Assembly (NCBI RefSeq): GCF_019550795.1
Contig: NZ_CP080545.1
Location: 5,499,501-5,563,500 of the forward strand
Length of the DNA stretch: 64,000 bases
Reading direction: 5' to 3'
From: Paenibacillus sp. sptzw28
Lineage (GTDB): Bacteria > Bacillota > Bacilli > Paenibacillales > Paenibacillaceae
Below the pieces are notes generated by a model that saw only the letters and a program-made list of their open reading frames with translations, ran no database searches and was not told the DNA's origin. Made by a program: the position numbers and the translations under genes. This document shows, in pieces, positions 53,601 through 62,800 of the stretch (its first letter is position 1; the number at the start of each line of letters is the position of its first letter).

Positions 53601-56600
53601 CGGATGATGTAATTCATCTGCTGATGGGTAAGTCCGGCCGATTCCATCTTCTCCCAACGCTTCATAAATTCGAGGGATGAATGGGCATCCTGAAAGATAT
53701 TTCCGTACAACGGCACAATACTTACGAAGGCAGGGATTTTTAAGCCGAGCACTTTCGATAGCAGACGATAACGATATAGGACGGACAAGCCCGGCAGGGT
53801 AAGCTTGTCTTCCATTCCGGCAGCCTGCATGATCGCCTGAATATCGTCGGCAGAAAGATTGAGAGAAGCCATCACCACCGGAGCATGCTCAAGTAATTTG
53901 GCGTCACCCGTCAGGTAATTCCCCTTATCGTCAGCCTTGAATATTTTATCGATCGCGAGTACATTGTGGGTCAGGAACAGCCGCTGATAAAGCGACTTTT
54001 CCCCTGCGGTGCTAATATCGCCCCAGAAAGAAAGCAGCTTAATCAGCTCAAGACCTGTTAGATCCCATAGCTGCTTTACAGCTGTAAGCTGATGAATAAG
54101 ATTCGGGTTAATGTCGTAATCGTGCGCGGCCGTATCTTCTTCACAATCGTCGCAATCCTCACCATTGCAATCATCGTCGCCGCAATGACCGCAAATACTG
54201 TCTGCGGGTTTACTGTCATGAGGGAATGCGACGCTAAGGCCCGCAATACTCTGATCGGTTTCATCCATCGTCCAGCCCAGCTTACGCCATAAACGGATGA
54301 ATCGATGAATCCTGTCATATTCCAGGGCGGTCACAGGCGTGCCGTCCAAATGCTGAAGCAGCGCCGTATCGAGGTCGCAGCTGTCTTTCTGTTCCAAGAA
54401 GACAAGATAAACCTTGTTATCGTGAACCAGAAAAACGCCTTTTTCACCTTTATCGCCAATGAACGATAGTTCTTTTAAAGCACTCTTATCTACGGGGGCT
54501 TGCGCATTATTAAACGTTACTTCTCCGGTTTTTTTATCAATCGTTCCGATTTCAATTTTCTGATCTGAATTACTTAAGAAAATTTTACAATCTTCGACTA
54601 TAGCTATCACTCGTCTGGTTGTTGAAATCCGGCCATTCACACAACCTCTGCCGCTCTCAATCACGATCATCCTGCCGACTTTTACAAACTGGCATTTCAC
54701 CCAGTGAATGAGATCTTTATCGGATATCTCTATTTCTTCCCGGTTTGACTTCGGACAGCTCAAGGCTTTTTTATCCGTTATTAACTCAACTTGTTCTTTC
54801 AGCAGCGGCATAAGCGCGGCCAGTTTTTCACCCTTAACCAGGTCTTCCGCCATTTTATCAATGCCATGAATCTTGGCGTAGTTCTGTAAAAACCGATAGC
54901 TGAAGTGCAGGCTTTCCATTATGGCTTTCGATTTCCCTTTAGGCATACAGGGGTTGATATATCTGATTTTTAACAGATTGACCAGATTGAAGTAGTCGAT
55001 GCCCGTACGACGCAGGAACTCTTTCTTGATGAGGGTAAGCCCCTCGTCCCCCAGCATGGTGTTATCATCCTCAAAGCCATAGTATTGGCAAACCGGTTTT
55101 ACGCCAATCAACTGTCGGTATTCATCATCGGTATGGATTTTGCTTTTCAGCTTGTCCATCAAGGCTTTGCTTTCGAAACACTCCTTAGTCAGGATCACAT
55201 ATTCTTCCATGGTCAATCCCAGAAATTCGGCATCTTCGGCTCTATTCAAGGCTTCGTCTTTCAATTGGGTAAGTTCCGCATCAGCATCAGTATGATCTCT
55301 TCTAAACGTACTAATCAGTTCATAGCGGCTGGTATCCAAATGATTCAAGTAAATTCTAGCGGCATCGATGGGTTGATGATAAGGCAATGTGAAGGGATAA
55401 ACCTCATTCTTCAGAATGCAATACGCTTGGTATTCGGTATGCTGCGGCTCCGCAAGCAGCTCGCTGCTTGTTTCATCCTCCACATTAAAAGGTTTAAGGC
55501 GCTTGAATGCGACATAGTTCTCCATAACCTCATTGACCAAATCAATATACGGCAGAATGGTATTGGTATTTTTGCAGGTGAGCTCCAGGCACCCCAAATC
55601 AGGCCTGCGGTCAAAGAGCTTCTCGAGAGGTGTGCCTGAAATATCCTTGGGATTAGACTTTATCGGTATCGGGTTGTCCGGATCAGGATCCAGATTGTTG
55701 CTGCGCAGATATTGTAGCAGCTCCACATAGTATGCCGCCGCGCTGTACACGGAATTGCACTCGCCGCATTCGCAGAAATCGGCATCGCCAAATAACAAAT
55801 CCCAGGAAAGGTTATGCTTTTCCAGCTTTTCTTCGAGGGTCGAGGGAGCTGCATCTCCCTCGACCTTTAAGCTCCTCATTTCCATATTTGCGGCAGCGGT
55901 CATGTTCATGCTTTTGTCGATCATGGCTACGCCTGTACCTCTGTGTGCTTCTCTTAACGCCATTATTGCCTGTTCATTACGGACACGCGCCTGCTGCGCA
56001 TTGGTATGAATCTGCATAAGGGTGCTTTCATCCAAACCGCTCTGGCTCATAACCGCCATAAATTGCGTTTTGGGTATGGCCGAAATTTGCATGGCGGAAT
56101 GCAGGTTCGCTTTATACAGCACCGGCATGGCATCCGTGTCCGGGCTGACCGCTGTGATGCGCTGCAAGGTTTTAAGCTGGGTTATGACCGTTTCATGATT
56201 TTCGAGAGGAATGTCCTTCAACGCCTCTTCATTCTTGATAACCTCGTAGACAGAAGTGGTTTTGATATTGAAATCGGGTTGTTTTGCTAAAACCGCCGCG
56301 ACATTGGCGCCTATTGCGTCATTCAGCATCGGTACCTGCGGGTCTCTGATCATGTTAACCAGCATGGCGGTAGGTTCCAATGAAAACAGCTCGCGATGCA
56401 GATTAAGGGCAAAACCCTTTTTGTCTTCCTCTGATTCTTCCGGAGCAAGACCCTTCACTTTTTCGATAAATGCCGTTTTATTTAATTTTGCCGCAATATC
56501 GCGCATCGAATTGATTTGGTCGTCTTTTTGGAAAGCTGAAATCAAGTCTTTGTTGTCCCTGCTCCACTCGGCCAGATGATGGGTAAATTCAAGGTTGTTG

Positions 56601-56779
56601 ATGACTTCCGGCGCAAAACCTTCTGCCTCAGCGAGTTCGGATTTGACGGCGGACCAATTGCCGTTGTTTTTCTTGTAGACGTTCTCGAACGCTTTTGTTT
56701 GTTTATCTGATTTTAGATTGAATTTGAACAAGTCGATTTTTACATCAGACTTCTTGGGGTTCCTGGTTCGATTCTCCAT
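47684..56779 (-). CDS. Tc toxin complex subunit TcA (pore-forming, translocation component)
   Basis: This 3031-residue protein shows the TcA architecture: an N-terminal helical shell with the VRP1 hallmark WDLLFGDADFCECGEC and NSVYSAAAYYVELLQYL (near residues 325-365). An inserted PA14-like beta domain follows (about 1333-1426, with WSGYVIPAADAGYTFIIKNS). A long helical coiled region of the central channel lies at about 2490-2640 (KQITAQAIRIDIANQEITNQ). The end is the C-terminal TcB-binding domain (FDMDYPGHYKRRIKTVSVSI, near 2750). TcA pentamers bind the target cell and inject the TcB-TcC payload. An unusual Cys/Asp-rich loop (CGHCGDDDCNGEDCDDC) lies near residue 865. It is longer than the usual ~2500. 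ATG 56779 follows GAGGAG; no signal peptide is present, as expected. Confidence 0.93.
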   Translation of the reverse strand: MENRTRNPKKSDVKIDLFKFNLKSDKQTKAFENVYKKNNGNWSAVKSELAEAEGFAPEVINNLEFTHHLAEWSRDNKDLISAFQKDDQINSMRDIAAKLNKTAFIEKVKGLAPEESEEDKKGFALNLHRELFSLEPTAMLVNMIRDPQVPMLNDAIGANVAAVLAKQPDFNIKTTSVYEVIKNEEALKDIPLENHETVITQLKTLQRITAVSPDTDAMPVLYKANLHSAMQISAIPKTQFMAVMSQSGLDESTLMQIHTNAQQARVRNEQAIMALREAHRGTGVAMIDKSMNMTAAANMEMRSLKVEGDAAPSTLEEKLEKHNLSWDLLFGDADFCECGECNSVYSAAAYYVELLQYLRSNNLDPDPDNPIPIKSNPKDISGTPLEKLFDRRPDLGCLELTCKNTNTILPYIDLVNEVMENYVAFKRLKPFNVEDETSSELLAEPQHTEYQAYCILKNEVYPFTLPYHQPIDAARIYLNHLDTSRYELISTFRRDHTDADAELTQLKDEALNRAEDAEFLGLTMEEYVILTKECFESKALMDKLKSKIHTDDEYRQLIGVKPVCQYYGFEDDNTMLGDEGLTLIKKEFLRRTGIDYFNLVNLLKIRYINPCMPKGKSKAIMESLHFSYRFLQNYAKIHGIDKMAEDLVKGEKLAALMPLLKEQVELITDKKALSCPKSNREEIEISDKDLIHWVKCQFVKVGRMIVIESGRGCVNGRISTTRRVIAIVEDCKIFLSNSDQKIEIGTIDKKTGEVTFNNAQAPVDKSALKELSFIGDKGEKGVFLVHDNKVYLVFLEQKDSCDLDTALLQHLDGTPVTALEYDRIHRFIRLWRKLGWTMDETDQSIAGLSVAFPHDSKPADSICGHCGDDDCNGEDCDDCEEDTAAHDYDINPNLIHQLTAVKQLWDLTGLELIKLLSFWGDISTAGEKSLYQRLFLTHNVLAIDKIFKADDKGNYLTGDAKLLEHAPVVMASLNLSADDIQAIMQAAGMEDKLTLPGLSVLYRYRLLSKVLGLKIPAFVSIVPLYGNIFQDAHSSLEFMKRWEKMESAGLTHQQMNYIIRDADDDKKPFAPTHKSILQLSKTLYDGLNAIDEAHKDLQADPSITDPALQKINIQEQATGALIRTKTSLLFETGIVDKIIGILEGTNVFTTNAPKNVDFTLPDTQTLKNKLKYDKTVGTIQITGILTESEAADYKAVSISSEWANALTRIQKQQDKLFKELLSGVFASEQTKTEAEKAQIEAMIKSGDIMIPLDKIPEGEADTNTAPLKRASFLEMFLPYLRQQLTRRFVIDTLADFAGLDAKITDVLVSEVLKQGSPVTPIYSIFAKIKENAKPDETNWSGYVIPAADAGYTFIIKNSDTLPIVSIDGGVVDFTAQEDPTNEWWSGAITLQAGKLYKLAAAGVELKNIFWKTPASAITSIPSSALIPDFASSQCEPALIALKKAAMLVSVFDLSADEIRFLDLHKSDFDHLDFNALTLMQWLRIEAYIRLRNSLPQAKLNMLEFWNWAYDAASDETKLTQKIADLTAWKKERIEKLIAANHFNIGKLEDYRNEQNLLKLQNALTVAGKISVDIDLLFEWAVPVSKFNTCRKIADSIKNAIRAKYNQTDWEQVVKPLHDRLRNNQKEALIGYLLQQKELIAWNVTDADGLFEYFLIDVQMEACMETSRIKQAISSVQLFVQRCFLGLEEEHNGVKSGNLDRPRWDWMQRYRVWEANRKVFLYPENWIESNLRDDKSPFFKELESELLQKDINKQNVTDALKSYLYKVNEVANMEVVGLCIDGTRTEARWSNNAKLHVFSRTRNAPYLFYYRYLALDEMNWYPWEKMQVDIPSYDVEDLAAHEVTDNGCFLTPVVWNERLLVFFPEIMKKTKPNPASTSSSFSSLGNDSDGITKSKPIDYYEIKMAWSEYRNGKWTQKQISKDAVYSNQIDAKHKIQFFKFIPIVSTDKVIIDVDDYLDSDGGYKGAFEFNGTGLKVGTVINTAAIPIDYFNQDNGNLYSWQIDSSSKTRLNTDVYFYEQSSRETMTGIYTIQTEFNYPETRHLLGRMNLGQLELFFKENLSMPADSFGPFDHDDNSATPNIYHELKRPYSLYNWELFFHTPILLADALSKAQQYEEAMKWFHFVFNPIAGENEDNRFWQFNPFKHINSQRILDSIFNNLKPNAADKTINEWRNKPFMPHLVARSRPVAYMKWVVMKYMDNLLSWGDYLFRQDTIETINQATQLYVLAGHILGPRPMMIPKRGTIKPQTYIGLLDKWDAFGNAMVELELAAPFSNQTALPVGVVNNEIAFANIFGMASSLYFCIPNNPKLMGYWDTLADRLYKIRHCQNIDGVFRKLPLFEPPIDPALLVKAAAQGLSIASVLNDLNAPMPNYRFYYLLQKALELCNELKSLGGAMLSAIEKKDNETIALIRAKHEGVMHNLVMEIKKRQLEEAQKNIESLMQNRKTPEARMKYYLKLSGLDESLVPADTADFSGIPNEIVTVDGDSGLKLIPFEKEDMDKASEAQNKQSEAALPEKIASILHIVPNFSGNIEPFGVGMSITFGGSNLAAAAQAWAKFLQLDAAELTYASASAGKKGGFTRAIQDRIFQANAAGYELKQIDKQITAQAIRIDIANQEITNQQKAIDNANEVEEFIKNKYSSEELYTWMRGSLKTLYHQVYNLAYDLAKKAEKTYAFERGISSVNFIQSGYFNAGRDGLLSGEQLYVGLKQLEAAYQNERGHHYEITKQLSLYQINPLAVIQLRETGKCEFALPEVIFDMDYPGHYKRRIKTVSVSIPCIAGPYTGINATLSLMENKFRNTAIGGKAYEENTEETDDRFSSYSIPINAIAASSAQNDSGMFELNFKDERYLPFEGAGVISRWRLELPAFRQFSYHSISDVIIHLKYTACEGGERLKSAATKSLSKRLESIEQQLNETGLQVALNMKHDLPGEWQLLKKNGTVDFKIDKSRLPYMAQTIDAAVESVMFVAKVKDNPVSFSVKVDGDAIDLDRIVEWKLCRGSSLDIELDKLFALSVDPATLINLEELMIVVNYSF

Positions 56780-56821
56780 AACGCGACGCTCCTCTATTCA
56801 TTTGATCTCATACTTCTAGTA

Positions 56822-59800
56822 TTAAGGACTTCCGAAAGCATGACGCAATGCAGCTGGTGGAAATAACAGATCTATCGCTATAGCAACTATTACTACCCCC
56901 GCTACGACGGCAACACCACCCCAGAATTCTCTATCTGAGCTTGAGGAGGAGGATGTTGTATCTGAGCTTGAGGAGGAGGATGTTGTATCTGAGCTTGAGG
57001 AGGAGGATGTTGTTGTAGTTGAAGTCTCGTTTACTATTTCGGCCTCTCTTGTAACAATTAAATCTCTCACAGAGGGCTCCTCTATCGGTCTTCCAGGTAG
57101 GACAGCAGGTAATTCGACAGGCGGGCTTTCATGACCTGTATGAATTGGTAATTCAACAGGAGGACTTGTATTACCCGTATGAGTTGGCAAAGATGGTGGA
57201 TTATCGAGTGAAGGTCCGGGTAAAGTAGCGGGTAATGGCTCCACCACGGAAATACTTGCAGCTGGAGTAAGTGCTTCTTCAATGGTTTCATCTGTTACAG
57301 TCGTTGGACCATGCTGGGATGTAAGTTCTCTCCTCGTTTCCTCAAAAGTTTCTGATTGTACACCAAGATTTGATATAATCGCCGCATCCAATTCAACAGG
57401 ATTTATAGTAGTATTAGTTATTCGGCCAGCCAATTCGTAGGCTGCCCTAGTTTCTTCAATTAACTGTGACTCAGTTGTTATTAGTCCTGCACGAACTCTA
57501 TTCCTTATTTCAGCTTGAAGCTTTCCTAATTCAGTATGAAAGTATCCTCTTCCGGTTTCAACCAGAATAGTAAGTTCTCCCCTTGAAGAGGATATTGCCC
57601 TTTGTTCTTCACCAGTTCTACCCCGCTGTTCTGCTCGAACGGAAATTTGGATAGGATGATCTCGCTGAATATTATGTCCGATTTCACTCTTATTAGGTAC
57701 TTGTTCATTATATGGCCATCTTGACATTAGTTCGGGTTGAGCACAGCTTGCAACCGAAGGATCACATTGTCTTCCTTGTTTGTCGTTATAGTATGTCGGA
57801 CTATTTCGAGAATATCTAAACACATTCACCCCATCCCCAATCCCAATCGGATCGGCGCTCAGCCATCTCCCCAACCACGGCACGTAATATCTCGCCCCAT
57901 GGTACTCCAAACCGCTCTCTTCATCCCGCTCCATCCCTGTATAGCGATAACGTTTGGCGGCGGATTTGACAGTTGCGTTATTAGCCTGATAAGCAGTGGT
58001 ACCGTAAGGGTGGTACTCTTCGTAGCTGATGACCCTCGCTGTATCATCCAGCTCCAACGCCGCCGAGCCAAGATGATTGTGCAGCTGGTAGCGTACCGTT
58101 TGTTCAGGGGCGGTTCGACCCATAGGTACGCCCAATACCACATTGGGTTTGGTTTCCGTGTCAATCATTACAAAACGGTGCGCATTGTCCATCAGGCTCA
58201 GGCTGGTGCGTTCCAGCCCCGCATCCGCGCCGCTGTGCTGCTTGTAAAGTTCATAGCCGGCGATATAAATCCGCTCGTCCTTTTTACCCGGTAGAACACC
58301 GGCATCGGCCTGGTTCTCGGTTATTTTTCTTATCCGCTGCCCTTGCCCGTCATACTGGTAATAAGTCGTTTCCGGAGTACCGCCATCGGTGCGCCTCTGC
58401 CTGATCGTTCGTACAAGCTCTTCCTTAAAGTTCCATCCGATGTCTTCCAAATGAGGCATAGCGGTCATAAAGCCATGGCGCGGATGGTGCGTGCAGCTGT
58501 AAGTATTTGAACCTATTTGCGTGCTGATCAGGCGATTATTCGCGCCCTCGTAGTTATAATCCCTTGTCCAGCTGCTGCCTGCCGCCTGATGCCGTATTTG
58601 CAGGATATTGCCAACAGCGTCATAGAGGTATCTTTGCGTGTAATTTCGTATTGCCATCGGATCGCCGGGATTTAATTGCTGCATGAAGGCGGTGTCATTC
58701 CAATTGTCCTTGCTGTCCAAGGATAATGGCGTATTGTTCTCCCTGCCGGTTGCATCAGCCAGACGGTAAAGGGCATCGTAGGTGTACGCAGAAACTCCGG
58801 TGATTTTCTGGTTGTCAAAAAATAAAACCGGAATGTTTTTGTCCTCTACATGGGTGATATTACCGACCGGATCATAGGTGTAATGCCACTCCTGAAGCGG
58901 ATCGTTGTTTTGCCGTTTGGTTTCCAGGCATCTTAGCCGGAAGGTTTCCTTGTCATAATAAAATCGGGTGACCACATCATTGCCATAGGTGATTTTATTG
59001 CGCTGGCCTTTTTCATTGTAGTCAATGTCTTTTATATAGGCAGTAGTAACGGCGGGATAGGCATGGGAAACGCTTTCGCCGCTCAGCAATCCGGCTTCGT
59101 TATAAGAGGGCATGATGATGCTGCCGTCGGGTGCAGTTTGTTTCGTGATTCTTCCGAGAGCGTCTGTTTCCGTCATAAAGGTAAAGCTGTCGGATTCAAG
59201 GTCTGCGACTAAGCTCGCATCTATCCAGTTGGCAACGCCTTTATAATTCGTAAACAGCTTGCGGGTGGTGGATTTGGGCTGTCCTTTGAAATCATATTCA
59301 GGCGTTACCAGAATTCCGCCGGTATCATAATGCTTGATTACCTGTCCCCTAAGGTTTTTCAATTCGGGGCTGCCCTCTGCTTCTCCATAAAATATCCTCT
59401 CAAAAATATGGTTAAGAGGGTTATCGCCATCACCGCCTATGACCTTGCTGTGGGTAGGCCGATGCAGGATATCGTAAAAATATTGGAATTCGTGATCCCG
59501 CTCATCCCAGGTACGCAGCGGTTTGCTCATGATATTCACCAGCAGCCACCGCTGACCGGCATCCATGCTTCGCTGATAGACCTTGCTGCCCAGCATATCG
59601 TATTTGTACTGCATCACCACATTGCCGCGGGCGTCAGTAACCTTGCGCAGATGGCCTTCAATATCTAGGTCGACCCTGGTGAGATAAAATTCATCCTCAT
59701 CAGCTGTCAAATGTTTATTATGCTCTACGGACAATACAGGTCTGCCTAATGTATCAAAGTGCAGGACACTCGGGGTACCAGCATGCTTGGCGGCTTTATC

Positions 59801-62800
59801 GGCAGCCGATTTTTCCCTCTCCGGGTCTTTGCCTGCGGCAATGAGTTCGGTATCAATCAGCCGGTTGGTCCGTTTGTGATACCAGGAAGACTCCAAAACC
59901 GTATCGTTCGGGTCGTATACCGCTTGTTTCCATGAATCGAATTCTGTGCGTGACAAAGTACCGTCGGGCATTTCGGTTTTAATGAGACGTCCCGATGCAT
60001 CGTAATACATGATGGGCGTTACCCCGGTTTCAACCAATTCCTTCAGATCTTCGTAATTGTGCGTTACCGAAAAGTACGGCTCATATTGTTTGACAGCACT
60101 GCCTTTGTTGTTGAGCACGGTTCTGCCGCTGCCGATCCATCGCAGCTGCCTGGGGTTTAGTGTGGCGGTATCGACGTCGGCGACGATGTAAGAATCGCCC
60201 GGACCCACCATCACTTGCTTTGCCGGCCCCGGTTCAGCCTGCGCCTTCTTCATCACCACTTGCCCAAGGCCGCTCGAGTATTCAATGCTGATCTGAACAG
60301 GCGAATCATTGTTTTTCCTGAAATGCTCTTCCCTTACAATAGAGGCTGCTGCCACCGGTTTACCTGAGTTTCTATAAGCTTCCAAGTCGTAGACAAACCT
60401 CGCCGTGGCATGCTGCAATAAATTTTTCCCATGCGTAATCAACAGATTGGAAGCCGGCGCATGGAAAAACTCATGGATCAGCATATTCTCAGACAGCGAA
60501 GAAAACTCATTCAAGCCGATCAAATCATCGGCTTCATTGCCTTTGCCGAATACCGCCACGGCTTTCACCAGACCCAGTTCATCCGTGATCGCTTCGGAAA
60601 TATTGTTATTCGGATCTTTCATTCGCTGCGGTGAAAGTGTCCTGAAATTAAAAAGCTCGACCTTTGTTTTATTCCCTAGCGCATCTTCGGTTTCTTCAAT
60701 GAAAAGGTGATAGCTGCTGTCACATTTCACCTTTGTCTTGGCCCCATAGGGATCGGTATAGGAAATAGGGAGATAAAAGCGGCTTCGGGCATCGGCTGCG
60801 GCTTCCCCCACATCGATAAATTCGGTCGTTCCCGAGCGGATCCACCAGCCGTCTCCACCCTCCCTATGAGTGAATTTACCTTCCAGCATCAGTTCTTCAT
60901 TAACCTTTACGCCAAAGATATTGACCAGAAGGGCCGGCGTATAAGCTAACCGATAGCTTTCGTAAGGCAGCGCCAACGATTCCAATTGATATAATGGCAG
61001 AGCATCTTTTAAATTGTCGCTGCGATAGATGGTGCGAATATGTTCGATTAATCTTTTCTGTGAAGTACCGGGCGCGGGTTTGTGATCAACCTGATGATAA
61101 TCCGCTTCGGTGGCAGCCGTAAGGATGTTCTCGAAATCACTCACTGAATATAAAGGGTTGTTCCTGGAGACACCCTTCAATTCGTAAGTTAACGCTTCCG
61201 CGGGAAGTCTCAGTCTGTATGATTCGGCAGTATCAATATCATGGGTAAAGTTGTTTTGCATATAAGTAATCAGTGTTTTGTTCTGTGCTTCCTGTGTTTC
61301 TGCGGGCAGGGAAAGGTCCGCTCGTATTCGCGGATACACCACCGAGGCCGATTCCAATACATTCCCGTATTCGTCCAATTTGATATTGAGGGTATGGGCA
61401 ATACGCGGGTCCTCCGTGTTCCGCTCGTAGCTGTAAGTGATGGCCTCACTCTCTTTAACAATAAATATGGCGTGCTTGTTTTGCCCTTTCGGCTGAAGCA
61501 GCTCGATCACGCAATTATGAGTTGCTGTGGAATAGGGGGTGAGTTGTTTTTTGATTTGATCAGGTGTCACTTCTGATAATGGAGCATCGTGGGCAAACGT
61601 TTCCGTACGCAGGCCCATACCCTTGCAGGCGCGTAAGGCTTCCCTCCACTCGTGAGTGCCGAGGCGGTCAACAATGGTTGGATCCAGTCCCGGCGCGGCA
61701 ATAACCCGTGCATCAGGCAATGCGGTTTCATGGTTTACAACAGCAAAGCCCTGCCGGGCCATTTCTTCATACCAATAATCCCATGCAAACTGGCCCAGAA
61801 TATTTTCCCTGTCTAAAAAGGCTCCGGTGTGAAACCAGTTCTTGGTCACTACCGGTTCTTGATGCAGCGTTTTGTCAACGATATTGCTTGCATCCCCTTG
61901 TACCCAATGTTCAAAAGCTTCGGCATCAATCTGCTCCACCATGCCAAATCCCCTGAATTCTCTCTCCGCATGGTCGTAATAGCCATGATGGTACCGGTAT
62001 GAGCTTACGAAGCGATAACCTGAAATTCGGTCTCTTGTTTCGGTTTTGGAAATACAATGTACCGGAAAATGCAGCTTGGTCATCCAAGGCCTGCCTGCAA
62101 GCTTGTCTTCAATGTAAAACCTCGTGGAAGGGGTATATTCGAGCGTAACTTCTTTGCCGAGATTATTTCGGTAAGCAACCATGATGTGAGGCTTCTTGCT
62201 GTTCATCAGGTCGATGTATTTTAAGGGAGCCTGGACATCCTTGGATAAAGGGCTTGACCAGACGATACAGGCCACACCATTGCCCAGTAAATCGGTAACC
62301 GTGAGATTGGACTGATGATGAATTTCAGGGAAGGGGATTATTTCAAAAGGAGCGGTATTGAATGCGTTTCCATTTAAGTTCATCCAGCAGGTGAATTTGT
62401 TTTTACCCAGATAAATAATATCGGTGGTACCCGAACCGTCGATATCGGCTAACCGCAGGTATGACGGATTGAATGCATCGGGATGATCGAAGACCGGGGC
62501 ATCATCCATGCCCACCTTGGCGCCAAACCTTCCGTAGCCGAGATTCGGCCAATAACAGATTTCCCCGTTTCTTATCCTGACGATATCCGTAAGACCATCC
62601 CCTGACATATCAGCGAGGAAAATGGTTTGTTTGGACTCGGCGAATACGATACTGGGACCTGTTTCTTCATCAAAGGACTTACTCGTTTTGAGTGAACGTT
62701 CAAAGCCTTGTCTGCCCGCTGACTCGTACCAGGTGAATACATGGTCCTCTGTAATTAGAACCTCCGGTCTGCCATCCCCGCTCAGGTCAACCATCCGCGC

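Noticed and set aside
56933..57013. CRISPR-like array of three 27-bp repeats
   Set aside because: The units are directly adjacent with no spacers and encode a Ser-rich peptide repeat in frame with the toxin gene.
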